Of a DNA stretch of 64,000 nt, positions 51,475 through 63,580 are shown in pieces. The DNA comes from Nephrocerus scutellatus (taxonomy: Eukaryota > Arthropoda > Insecta > Diptera > Pipunculidae). The position numbers and the translations under genes are program-made. Position 1 is the stretch's first letter. Every line of letters begins with the position of its first letter. The stretch lies in the NCBI GenBank assembly GCA_947095585.1, contig OX352762.1:43202018-43266017 (forward strand). The letters run 5' to 3'. Under the pieces are notes generated by a model that saw only the letters and a program-made list of their open reading frames with translations, did no database searches and had not been told where the DNA came from.

Positions 51475-52330
51475 TATGAGCGTCGGGATTGGTTGGGCGG
51501 CTGTCTGGATGCTTGCGTCCATTGGTGGTTTAATGGGGTTACTTCGAACAGGACCAGTACCTTTGACTGACGACCTTGGTAGCGTTTCCCCTCACGGTGC
51601 TGGTACTGCTGGCAGGGGTGGCAACTCTGGATGAGTGAGCCACTCGGAGAGCTGTGGCTGTACTGTCTCGTGACCGTCGGAAATGTTTGGGCGGCTGTCT
51701 GGATGCTTGCGTCCATTGCTGGTTTAATGGGGCTACTTCGAACAGGACCAGTACCTTTGACAGTACTGACGACCCCGGTAGCGTTTCCCCTCACGGTGCT
51801 GGTACTGCTGGCAGGGGTGGCAACTCTGGATGAGTGAGCCACTCGGGGAGCTGTGGCTGTACTGTCTCGTGACCGTCGGAAATGTTTGGGCGGCTGTCTG
51901 GATGCTTGCGTCCATTGGTGGTTTAATGGGGTTACTTCGAACAGGACCAGTACCTTTGACAGTACTGACGACCCCGGTAGCTTTTCCCACCACGGTGCTG
52001 GTACTGCTGGCAGGGGTGACAACTTTTGATGAGTGAGCCACTCGGGGAGCTGTGGCTGTCCTGGCCGTGGTGGTGATGTGGCGTTCTCCTGCAGCCTGAA
52101 AGGTTGTGGCCAACCTCCAACTAGGGGGTAGAAATTGGACTACCGTTCTGATCTGGATTGGGGATTTGGTTCTAGTCCTGGTCGGTTATAGCGTGTTCGG
52201 TGACGGGCGGTTGGTTGGTAGCGCTTTCTTCCCTTTTTTAGTTTACGACCCGACAAATTTTTGCTACCTTCACGACGCTGAGCGGTCGGTTGGCGGGGGG
52301 AGGTTTGCGTTGGAAGATGCGAGTTCACAG
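51475..52330 (-). repeat. ~195-bp repeats and basic tail of element A, copy 2
   Basis: Three repeat units (landmark at about 51497, 51692, 51890), then a unique 270-bp stretch absent from S1. On the minus strand this stretch reads as an Arg/Pro-rich segment (RREGSKNLSGRKLKKGRKRY). It is probably the C-terminal basic tail of element A pol. Confidence 0.75.
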
Positions 52331-54023
52331 CATCCCAGTCGTTGTCCGCTGTACTGGTGGTGCCAATGGAGTTGGTTTTGTCCGGCGACTAATACTTGGG
52401 TTGGCCTGTGGTTCGGTGAATTTAACGAACGATCGCTTTGACATTCTTACTGAGACTGATATAATTTGCTTATTGTATTTATACTGGTCGGGGTGGTATT
52501 TATTCTCATCTCTTTTAAGGTCTTTCACGTGAGAAGTGATCACTTCTCTTTCCGACCCTTGGAGTTTATAGATAACGGGTGACAGTTTTTTGGTGACTCG
52601 AAATGGTCCTATGTAGCGGGGGGCTAATTTTGCTGAAAATTTGTTGACAGCCTAGGACAGTGGTCGGTGGCGGAGATATACCAACTCTCCTATTTCGGGT
52701 GTCCATTATCGACGTCGTAAATCATAATACCGTTTTTGTTTTCCGAAAGCTTTGGCCATGTTGATTCGTACCAGCGCCAATATGTCGTTGAGTGCGGTGA
52801 TTCTCTCGGTGGTGGTAGGCGGGGTATTTCGTTCGATAGCTGGGGTATTCGGAAGGCGGTGTTCTCTACCATAATTCAGGTATGCGGCGGTATAACCGGT
52901 GGATTCATGTTGACTGGTGTTTATAGCCAGCATGAACTCTGGTAGGTATTCATCCCATCGGCGGTGGTCTTTTTGGACATACTGGGCGATCATAGTTTTT
53001 ATGACCCTATTAACGTTTTCGGTCGGTTTAGCCTGTAGTGTGTAAGGAGGTGTGAACCGTTGCTCGATATGTAGTTCCTTCAGAAGAGCCTGAAATGGTT
53101 TGCTCCTATACTGAGTGCCATTGTCAGTAATTAATTTATTGGGACACCCATATCGACTTAAGATTCTCTCTTTAAATCCTTTAATTAGCGCTGGAGTTGT
53201 CGCATCTCGGAGAGCCAAAAACTCGGTCCATTTGGTGAATTATATTGGAACACCAATATGACGGTGTTGCCTTTTGTAGACCGGACTACCTCCCATGGCT
53301 GCTCGGTGGGGGTCATATGCATCCTGCTGGCGGGTTTTGTGGCCGGGATTTTGTACCGAATGCAGGTCTGGCAGCGTCGAACAAACCGAGCGACGTCTCG
53401 GAAGAGTCCAGGCCAATTATAACTCCGGGCGGGTCTGGGTATCTGGACAGTACGTCGGCTACAGTATTTAAATAACCTTTTCGGTTGCGGATCTCGAAAT
53501 TGTGCTGTTGTAATTCGATCACCCAGCGTGCGAGTCGCCCAGACGGATTATCTAATGTGTGCACCACTTTAACGAGCGGTGGTCAGTATGCACGGTAAAA
53601 TGATACCCTTCAAATAGGGCCGCATCTTGCGGATGCCCATACTACTGCCAAACATTCACGTTCAGTTACCGAAAAAATTTTCTTGGCATTATTCAACGTG
53701 CGACTAGCATAGGCAATGACATGTTCTTAATTGTCGATGGACTGAGACAATACCGCTCCAAGTTCTTCGGCGCTAGCATCGGTTTGAAGCAGAAAGGCTT
53801 TCGAGAAATCAGGACAAGCAAGGATTGGTGCTTCCGTTAATCTGGTTTTCAACGTTTCGAATGCATTTTCCTGATCTTTGTCACACTGCCATCTCTGTTT
53901 CTTCTTTAATAACTTAGCGGGGCGGCTAGTGTCGAGAAGTTTGGTACAAATCGTCTGTACCATGATGCGATACCTAGTACTCGGCGGAGTTCTTTGACAT
54001 TCTGTGGGGCAGTTAGCATTTTT
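52320..54023 (-). pseudogene. Element A RT end, RNase H and integrase, copy 2
   Basis: Near-identical copy of 30195-31901 with the same frame breaks. Differences include a Ser-to-Tyr change at the RNase H end (NRKGSLN versus NRKGYLN) and an Ala-to-Val change nearby. Nothing suggests that either copy is more functional. Confidence 0.85.
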
Positions 54024-54512
54024 ATTGTGTAAGGACAATCAACCAACGAACCACCACAACACAGTCGCAAGACCATCGCACGCGTTATGAATCGTCACTA
54101 CTGGCCAGGTATGTTCCGCGACATCAGCCGGTATGTACTTCGCTGCGAGTCCTGCCAGAAATACAAGTGCATCCAACAGAAGCCGGCCAGAGCCATGCTG
54201 CCTAAGATTGTAGACAAACAACGCCATGAAAAACCACAACACAGCAGAACGAGCAGGTCCAGACTCCAACGACCCCCGAAGGAAACACCGCCCACGCAGT
54301 ACGCAGCAGTAACAACTTAAAGAAGGTACCACCGTCCCGAAAAAAAATAATAAAAATAATAATAATAAATAAATAAATAGAGTTTAAAATGTCCCGTTAG
54401 CCAACTATAAATAGGACGGCTCTATTCAAGTAGATCATCAGTCAGTGACCGACGTCAGTAAGGAAAACGTTTAAAGCAAGTTTAGAAGTTTTTAAATTTT
54501 TTTTCAAATACA

Positions 54513-55974
54513 ATGGAGAACAAAGTAACTATCCAGCAGAGTTTGGAGGCAGCAAAGAACCTAGCTAGGGAAGAGTTGGAACGCCTCAAACTAGAGAAGC
54601 CATCGGAGACGAGTGGGAGGAGACCCCAGACTCCAAGACCGGAAGGATGTCGGTCAAACGTCGGCAACCACAGGACCCGTCCGGTACCAATTTGGGACGT
54701 ACTATGGAGATCCCTTGTTCCGCTTCCAAGGAAGAGGAGGCCATCATCCTTTCCAGCGATGACGATGAAAGCAACAGCGACATGACTGGGTGCGTCCTCC
54801 CACCCGGCATGAGCAAAACTCAACTCAGGGTCGAGGACTATGGCCGGTTGAGCATCGGCCGTTTTCTCAACGATCGGTAATTGAATTCTGGCTGCAATGG
54901 ATCCAGGACAGGCTCACGGCAGGACAACGGGCAAAGATCTACATAGCAAATTCGTATTTCATGGACCGTCTAACGCGAGTCAAGCGAGAGGAGGAAGAGA
55001 CACCGAGCAGCTTGATGGCCCGTCGACATGCGGCCGTCGCCAACTGGACGAAGGAGGTACAAATTATGGACAAGGAATATCTGGTCTTTCCAATAAATCA
55101 GAAGCTCCACTGGTTTCTCATCATCGTCCGGCTGGAGAAGGGCCTGAGGGTCCCCCATGGCGAGGTCCTAGTTTTCGACTCCCTCCCACAAGTGTCAACA
55201 AACTACCATACAGAGGTACTCCGACAGTACCTAACGGTACAAGAGCATGCCAGAGGACATGACGGCAGCCCAGGACGACGGTTTACCTCCATAACCCTAC
55301 CAGTAAAGCGAGTACGGATCCCACGGCAGACAAACGGCACCGACTGCGGCTTGTTCCTGCTACACTGCGCGGAAGTTTTTCTAATGGACCCCACGAGGTT
55401 GTTACGGACGCCTATAGGTCCAGTATTGCCCTTTGACCCCAACACAGCATTAGAGAAGAAACGCGAGATCGCGGAGGTGATCCAAAACCTTGCTCAGGGA
55501 GGCCTACCGAATATCAAGCTCCCATACCGGGAGGAACGCCAACATTCCCCGGTACAGCAACACGGCGACTTCGGCGATGGACACAGCGGAAGAGTCAGCA
55601 GAGGCAGCGACAACCAACATCCCCCGATACAGCAACACGGCGACTTCGACGACCGACACAGCGGCAGAATTAGCAGGGGTAGCGACAACCAAGAGGAGCG
55701 CCAACATTCCCCGGTGCGCATCGGCATGCTTAGCCTAGACGACCGGGATGACCGCCATCATTCCCAGAACAGCGAAGTTCACGGCGACGACAGCGGAAGG
55801 AGAAACTTAGAGACAATCGAGTACAACGGCAGTGGCAACACAACAGCAGAGGGAAAACAGTTACCAGAAGGAAGGGGGACGGGCAACGTAGAGCCCCGTT
55901 CTCCCAACTCCGTTCGAGGACCTCTGGACCAGTGGCCCCAAGAGGTTATGCGACGCATCAACCAGGCAACATAG
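54513..55974 (+). CDS. Ulp1/SENP-like cysteine protease, copy 2
   Basis: Same architecture as 32391-33849. The catalytic frame is open at 54790-55974 (394 codons, one more than copy 1 because of a 3-bp insertion near 54797). His, Asp, Gln and Cys of the catalytic set are all kept, as are the SIM-like IILSSDDDES and the C-terminal peptide repeats. The two frame breaks are at the same places as in copy 1. The few differences include one Pro/Gln change near the N-terminus. Identity this high means the copies are not independent evidence for function. Confidence 0.75.
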
Positions 55975-56097
55975 ACCCGGAACCGGGGACAACAAGTTAA
56001 ATTATACATCAAAACAGCATGGTTGGAGTATCGAGTCCGCATCTCCAGGAACGGAAGAGTGGCAGTTCAGCTTGCCAACCCGGTGTAGAGGGGGGGG

Positions 56098-57732
56098 TGT
56101 AAGGAAGATTTTGGGCGCTCCCAAAATCACCCATACAGCACAATCAACCAACAAACCACCACAACACATCTCAGCGGGATAGGTTCCATCCTAAAACATA
56201 TTTTTATATATATAATACATTTTATGAATTTGAATTGAAATAAAATAAACCGGAAAATTAAATACTTAAAATTAGAACACTCATTATTAGACACTCACGA
56301 TTAGAACAAATAATTAAGGAACACTTAGAAATTAACGCTCACGATTGAAAAGAAATACTCACAAATAATATTATTATATAAATAACTATAATACTCACGA
56401 TTATTTTTAAGATTAGAAATAAGCACCCTGTAACGGGCCGTGCTCCATAGCACTGCGCCGACAATTGCAAAGCAATACTCATGGCAACACACAGCGGTAA
56501 ATTGCATATTTACGCGAGTGAATGCCAACGAGTAACACGAGAAAACAAAAACATTAGAAAACAACAACATAGAACAAGAACAACAACACGGTACTTGGGT
56601 CTAGCATGCACACACATTACGAACACTGGCATTGACACACACAGTACACACATGGGTATCAGCATGGCATGCACGCTGCAAGCAGGCAAGTGCAGTATGC
56701 ATGCGCATACATACGGCGGGGACAAACGATCCTGACCGGTCAGCAGGGAGAGTTTTTGGTGAACCATCGCACGGTGCAGAGCGGGTAAGTGGCCTTGGGT
56801 TTTAGTCTTATTCTAGTTAGTTATACATATCTTACAGCTTCCCCCCACCCGTGGTAAGGGGTTGTAAGATATTATCTTTAGATTATACATAATTTGTAGC
56901 TTCCCCCCACCCGTGGTAAGGGGTTACAAATTATTAGCAAGCTTTTCTACGGTTTGTAGCTTCCCCCCACCCGTGGTAAGCGGTTACAAACCATCAATAG
57001 TATATTCACTTGTAGCTTGGCAGAGGGTATACCTCTCCACAGTTGGTGGTTCAGTTTGTTTCAGGTTAAGCTTTTCTACGGTTTGTAGCTTCCCCCCACC
57101 CGTGGTAAGGGGTTACAAACCATCAATAGTATATTCACTTGTAGCTTGGCAGAGGGTATACCTCTCCACAGTTGGTGGATCAGTTTGTTTCAGGTTAAGC
57201 TTTTCTACGGTTTATAGCTTCCCTCCACCAGTGGTAAGGGGTTACAAACCATCAATAGTATATTCACTTGTAGCTTGGCAGAGGGTATACCTCTCCACAG
57301 TTGGTGGTTCAGTTTGTTTCAGGTTAAGCTTTTCTACGGTTTGTAGCTTCCCTCCACCCGTGGTAAAGGGTTACAAACCATCAACAGTCTATTTACTTGT
57401 AGCTTGGCAGAGGGTATACCTCTCCGCAGTGTTGGACAGGGTAACATTGATAGTAGTAAGCCCCATCCCACGCAAGGCACCCTGTGAATGACGAGACCAA
57501 CTCCCGCGCCAGAGAGTTCCGAGTGAGTGAGTAGAGTATACTAACCCCAATAAATTTCTTGAGCAAGTAAGTAAGTAATTATACGCTGATATAATCTTGA
57601 TTGTTGTAATTACCGCGAGTTAATAAAAGATTTGTCCTTATAACTAAAATCTGTTGACTTTAACTTAAAAATTTTCTGTAACGAACCGCTGGATCCGCTG
57701 AGCTCACCTCAGCTGTAAGAAACTTCGTTACA
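56098..57732 (+). mobile_element. 3' LTR of element B, copy 2
   Basis: 1635 bp with three short hairpin modules and four 129-bp units (56940-57440). Ends CTTCGTTACA before ATTG. Confidence 0.75.
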
Positions 57733-57859
57733 ATTGCTTCAATCTTACCGGGGTCGGTATGGATACCATCTTTGCTTATCATATGCCTAGGTACCTCATT
57801 TCTGAGCGGCCAAACTCACACTTGTCGGGGTTAATTTTTAAGTTGGTAATCTCTAGTCG
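57733..57859 (-). pseudogene. Element A RT fragment, copy in S2
   Basis: 127-bp fragment identical in extent to 35606-35732. Confidence 0.9.
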
Positions 57860-60186
57860 TTTTTTTTTTTTTTTAAATCCATTTATTTAATTATCATAAA
57901 TCTAAGTACTATTGTTTGTAATAAATAAATAACTTACTGACTATTTTTATTAAAAACTAGTAAAATTACCTAAGAGGGCTTACACTACTTTCAATATTAT
58001 TATTTTAATTGGTTAGATTTAACAATTATTTTTTTTTTTTATTTATTTCTTTTGAAATTATTTATTATATTGAAATTATAAAGAACAAAAATTTGGTAAA
58101 AATTCTTCCGCCATATTTTATAAGATAAAAAGGAAAAAAAAAAAAAAAACTTAAACTAAAACTAATTAAAACTATTTAAAACTAACTAAAATACTTAAAT
58201 AGACTTAAAAAAAAAAACTAAATCCTAAACTACAGGTAGCGGTTAGGGTTAAATTTCGGCCACACTCCAGTCAAGCCACCAGTATTTTCTTTTATCTAAG
58301 TGCCTGTTGTCTGCTAGGTCTTTTTCAGGCACGCTACGACAGTACCTCCAGATATCATTTGCAGCCCCTTGGTAAACAAGGCATGCGGAATTCTTTTGTC
58401 AGTGGCCCTTCTAGCAACATGGTATATTATAGGAACGTTGCATGAATCTGACAAGTGGCCCAGAGCGTCCAGATACAGAAATGTCTCAGGTGGTATAAAT
58501 CCACTCTCCAATGTATTTCTAAAGTACCCAGGATTAGGATAAAATGCTCCCGAGATTAAGCTATTTTCAATAGAGGCTGACCGAGCGAAATGATTCCTAG
58601 TAAGGTTAAGAATGACATTGTCAATTCTTGATACTCCGGAAGCATTCAGGAGTTTTTTGTTTGACACATAATGCCTGTACTCAGAATGTTCGCTTCTGTA
58701 CATATGCATACATGCTCGAAGGCATTTCCTCTCAAAGGCACGAAGTTTTTCCATATATGATGGACTGATGTTCCACCATATTGGACACGCGTATGTAATA
58801 ATTGGTCGAATGAATGCCTGGTAGCAAACAGTCTTCACGTCACTCCTCAGGTATCGTGAAAGGAAAAGCTTTTTGAGCGACATAAATGCCGCCCTTGCTT
58901 TTTCCAAAGCGATATTTACATGTTCATTGTAGTAAAGAAATTTGTCCAGATGAACACCCAAATAGCGCACGATATTCTTCGATGGGACCTGAACACCATT
59001 TTCACCGATTATCCGAAGATTTTTCCAATTATTTCGCAGATCGTGATTTCCACGCCTGAGAGGGGGGCGAAACAGTATAACTTCGCATTTTGAATAGCTT
59101 ATCTTAAGTTTCCATGTTTCGCAGAATGCCCGAAATTCGTCAAATTTGCTTTGTAACTTTCTTTGAATCTCTTCAATTTTAGGGCCGTGTGCATAAAGTA
59201 CAATATCGTCAGCATATGCTAGGGACGTCTCCATGTCACTAAGTACTTCAGAAATATATATGTTGAACAGTATTGGCGCCGTTACTGTACACTGTGGCAG
59301 ACCGTTAGCGATATTGAATATTTTACTTGTCGTATTTTCTTTATCTGTTACCACAAATTTCTTCCCGTATATCATTGATATAATCATTTTAACTAAATGA
59401 TGTGGGAACTCATATCTAATAATTTTATAAATAAGCGCATCGGTCCAAACCGTGTCGAAGGCTTTTTCGATGTCCACCAGACATGCGGCCGTATTCCTCT
59501 TATCATTCAGATGCCAGTTGACATCTGAGATCAATTTGGTTACAGCGTGCACCGTCGAGTGGTTTCTTTTAAACCCAAACTGGTTTCGCGGTATAATCTC
59601 ATTTGTTTCGCACGCGGTCAAAATTGACTTACTAATAATCACTTCAAATACTTTCCCAATATTAGGCATGAGACTAATAGGCCTATAATTAGTCGGATCA
59701 GAAGGATCTTTATTTTTCTTTATTATTGGAAAAACCTTCGATACTTTCCAACAATTTGGGAAGTAGTGATTATTAAGCAAGTTGTTGAAAATTACGCAAT
59801 ATTGCCGTATAATTTCGACCGGAAGATGTTTCAACACGATATTTGGAATGTTATCTAAGCCTGACGAGGGTTTATTGTTGAGTTTCTTGAAAATTGTGGC
59901 CTGACGAGGGTTTATTGTTGAGTTTCTTGAAAATTGTGGTCAGTTCGGTCAGTGTCGTGAAGTATTCATTAGTCTGTTCACCAGTCAGTTCGTCAGATTT
60001 AAGGTCGTCAGAGAAAATCACAACAGTTTCCGAGTAATTATTCTGATTAAGAAATCTACTTAATTCTTCGGTCACTAACTCAGCAGAACTACTTGAACGA
60101 GTCCCTATTTGGTGCACCGTTTCAAAGTGAGATCCAATAAGACTGAGCTTCTCAACACCGTCTCCAACAACAAAGTTGTTGTTAAT
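57860..60186 (-). mobile_element. Jockey-like element N, copy 2
   Basis: Poly(T) from 57860. RT frame 58314-59837 (507 codons, full C-terminus), linker frame 59872-60117. Same 40-bp duplication at 59861-59940 and same GATCAG junction at the right end. Confidence 0.85.
58314..59837 (-). pseudogene. Element N reverse transcriptase, copy 2
   Basis: 507 codons with an intact YADD and the altered PQC motif. It retains the 37 nt missing from copy 1 and so has the longer C-terminus (ALFTKGLQMISGGTVVACL). Ser-to-Pro change before KIEEIQ distinguishes it from copies 1 and 3. 5'-truncated and without endonuclease, hence not autonomous. Confidence 0.85.
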
Positions 60187-61128
60187 GATCAGTTTGTTTC
60201 AGGTTAAGCTTTTCTACGGTTTATAGCTTCCCTCCACCAGTGGTAAGGGGTTACAAACCATCAATAGTATATTCACTTGTAGCTTGGCAGAGGGTATACC
60301 TCTCCACAGTTGGTGGATCAGTTTGTTTCAGGTTAAGCTTTTCTACGGTTTATAGCTTCCCTCCACCAGTGGTAAGGGGTTACAAACCATCAATAGTATA
60401 TTCACTTGTAGCTTGGCAGAGGGTATACCTCTCCACAGTTGGTGGTTCAGTTTGTTTCAGGTTAAGCTTTTCTACGGTTTGTAGCTTCCCTCCACCCGTG
60501 GTAAAGGGTTACAAACCATCAATAGTATATTCACTTGTAGCTTGGCAGAGGGTATACCTCTCCACAGTTGGTGGATCAGTTTGTTTCAGGTTAAGCTTTT
60601 CTACGGTTTTTAGCTTCCCTCCACCAGTGGTAAGGGGTTACAAACCATCAATAGTATATTCACTTGTAGCTTGGCAGAGGGTATACCTCTCCACAGTTGG
60701 TGGTTCAGTTTGTTTCAGGTTAAGCTTTTCTACGGTTTGTAGCTTCCCTCCACCCGTGGTAAAGGGTTACAAACCATCAACAGTCTATTTACTTGTAGCT
60801 TGGCAGAGGGTATACCTCTCCGCAGTGTTGGACAGGGTAACATTGATAGTAGTAAGCCCCATCCCACGCAAGGCACCCTGCGAATGACGAGACCAACTCC
60901 CGCGCCAGAGAGTTCCGAGTGAGTGAGTAGAGTATACTAACCCCAATAAATTTCTTGAGCAAGTAAGTAAGTAATTATACGCTGATATAATCTTGATAGT
61001 TGTAATTACCGCGAGTTAATAAAAGATTTGTCCTTATAACTAAAATCTGTTGACTTTAACTTAAAAATTTTCTGTAACGAACCGCTGGATCCGCTGAGCT
61101 CACCTCAGCTGTAAGAAACTTCGTTACA
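60187..61128 (+). repeat. LTR-B tail with five 129-bp units
   Basis: Units at about 60227, 60356, 60484, 60613 and 60742, then the unique LTR end. ATTG and the 127-bp A fragment (61129-61255) follow. Confidence 0.9.
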
Positions 61129-61255
61129 ATTGCTTCAATCTTACCGGGGTCGGTATGGATACCATCTTTGCTTATCATATGCCAAGGTACCTCATTTCTG
61201 AGCGGCCAAACTCACACTTGTCGGGGTTAATTTTTAAGTTGGTAATCTCTAGTCG
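61129..61255 (-). pseudogene. Element A RT fragment, third tandem copy
   Basis: Same 127-bp fragment, one difference (CCAAGG instead of CCTAGG near 61184). Confidence 0.9.
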
Positions 61256-63580
61256 TTTTTTTTTTTTTTAAATCCATTTATTTAATTATCATAAATCTAA
61301 GTACTATTGTTTGTAATAAATAAATAACTTACTGACTATTTTTATTAAAAACTAGTAAAATTACCTAAGAGGGCTTACACTACTTTCAATATTATTATTT
61401 TAATTGGTTAGATTTAACAATTATTTTTTTTTTTTATTTATTTCTTTTGAAATTATTTATTATATTGAAATTATAAAGAACAAAAATTTGGTAAAAATTC
61501 TTCCGCCATATTTTATAAGATAAAAAGGAAAAAAAAAAAAAAAACTTAAACTAAAACTAATTAAAACTATTTAAAACTAACTAAAATACTTAAATAGACT
61601 TAAAAAAAAAACTAAATCCTAAACTACAGGTAGCGGTTAGGGTTAAATTTCGGCCACACTCCAGTCAAGCCACCAGTATTTTCTTTTATCTAAGTGCCTG
61701 TTGTCTGCTAGGTCTTTTTCAGGCACGCTACGACAGTACCTCCAGATATCATTTGCAGCCCCTTGGTAAACAAGGCATGCGGAATTCTTTTGTCAGTGGC
61801 CCTTCTAGCAACATGGTATATTATAGGAACGTTGCATGAATCTGACAAGTGGCCCAGAGCGTCCAGATACAGAAATGTCTCAGGTGGTATAAATCCACTC
61901 TCCAATGTATTTCTAAAGTACCCAGGATTAGGATAAAATGCTCCCGAGATTAAGCTATTTTCAATAGAGGCTGACCGAGCGAAATGATTCCTAGTAAGGT
62001 TAAGAATGACATTGTCAATTCTTGATACTCCGGAAGCATTCAGGAGTTTTTTGTTTGACACATAATGCCTGTACTCAGAATGTTCGCTTCTGTACATATG
62101 CATACATGCTCGAAGGCATTTCCTCTCAAAGGCACGAAGTTTTTCCATATATGATGGACTGATGTTCCACCATATTGGACACGCGTATGTAATAATTGGT
62201 CGAATGAATGCCTGGTAGCAAACAGTCTTCACGTCACTCCTCAGGTATCGTGAAAGGAAAAGCTTTTTGAGCGACATAAATGCCGCCCTTGCTTTTTCCA
62301 AAGCGATATTTACATGTTCATTGTAGTAAAGAAATTTGTCCAGATGAACACCCAAATAGCGCACGATATTCTTCGATGGGACCTGAACACCATTTTCACC
62401 GATTATCCGAAGATTTTTCCAATTATTTCGCAGATCGTGATTTCCACGCCTGAGAGGGGGGCGAAACAGTATAACTTCGCATTTTGAATAGCTTATCTTA
62501 AGTTTCCATGTTTCGCAGAATGCCCGAAATTCGTCAAATTTGCTTTGTAACTTTCTTTGAATCTCTTCAATTTTAGAGCCGTGTGCATAAAGTACAATAT
62601 CGTCAGCATATGCTAGGGACGTCTCCATGTCACTAAGTACTTCAGAAATATGTATGTTGAACAGTATTGGCGCCGTTACTGTACACTGTGGCAGACCGTT
62701 AGCGATATTGAATATTTTACTTGTCGTATTTTCTTTATCTGTTACCACAAATTTCTTCCCGTATATCATTGATATAATCATTTTAACTAAATGATGTGGG
62801 AACTCATATCTAATAATTTTATAAATAAGCGCATCGGTCCAAACCGTGTCGAAGGCTTTTTCGATGTCCACCAGACATGCGGCCGTATTCCTCTTATCAT
62901 TCAGATGCCAGTTGACATCTGAGATCAATTTGGTTACAGCGTGCACCGTCGAGTGGTTTCTTTTAAACCCAAACTGGTTTCGCGGTATAATCTCATTTGT
63001 TTCGCACGCGGTCAAAATTGACTTACTAATAATCACTTCAAATACTTTCCCAATATTAGGCATGAGACTAATAGGCCTATAATTAGTCGGATCAGAAGGA
63101 TCTTTATTTTTCTTTATTATTGGAAAAACCTTCGATACTTTCCAACAATTTGGGAAGTAGTGATTATTAAGCAAGTTGTTGAAAATTACGCAATATTGCC
63201 GTATAATTTCGACCGGAAGATGTTTCAACACGATATTTGGAATGTTATCTAAGCCTGACGAGGGTTTATTGTTGAGTTTCTTGAAAATTGTGGCCTGACG
63301 AGGGTTTATTGTTGAGTTTCTTGAAAATTGTGGTCAGTTCGGTCAGTGTCGTGAAGTATTCATTAGTCTGTTCACCAGTCAGTTCGTCAGATTTAAGGTC
63401 GTCAGAGAAAATCACAACAGTTTCCGAGTAATTATTCTGATTAAGAAATCTACTTAATTCTTCGGTCACTAACTCAGCAGAACTACTTGAACGAGTCCCT
63501 ATTTGGTGCACCGTTTCAAAGTGAGATCCAATAAGACTGAGCTTCTCAACACCGTCTCCAACAACAAAGTTGTTGTTAAT
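61256..63580 (-). mobile_element. Jockey-like element N, copy 3
   Basis: Third copy. RT frame 61708-63231, linker frame 63266-63511, 40-bp duplication at 63255-63334. Confidence 0.85.
61708..63231 (-). pseudogene. Element N reverse transcriptase, copy 3
   Basis: 507 codons, same motifs as copy 2, with a Tyr-to-His change after ILFNI in motif 4. Catalytic YADD kept; PQC shared. Not autonomous because endonuclease and ORF1 are absent. Confidence 0.85.

Larger units (their letters stand above)
54028..57732 (+). mobile_element. LTR element B, copy 2
   Basis: 3705 bp with ATTG at 54024-54027 and 57733-57736. Same layout as copy 1: integrase fragment (54060-54320), promoter (TATA 54406-54413, initiator 54438-54443), Ulp1-like ORF, polypurine tract ending 56097 and 3' LTR 56098-57732. 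Confidence 0.75.
50809..60380. repeat. Segmental duplication, copy S2
   Basis: Second copy of 29155-38200, beginning at ACTATTAACTG. It has a fuller element-A tail than S1. The right end merges into the 3.39 kb tandem unit. Confidence 0.9.
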
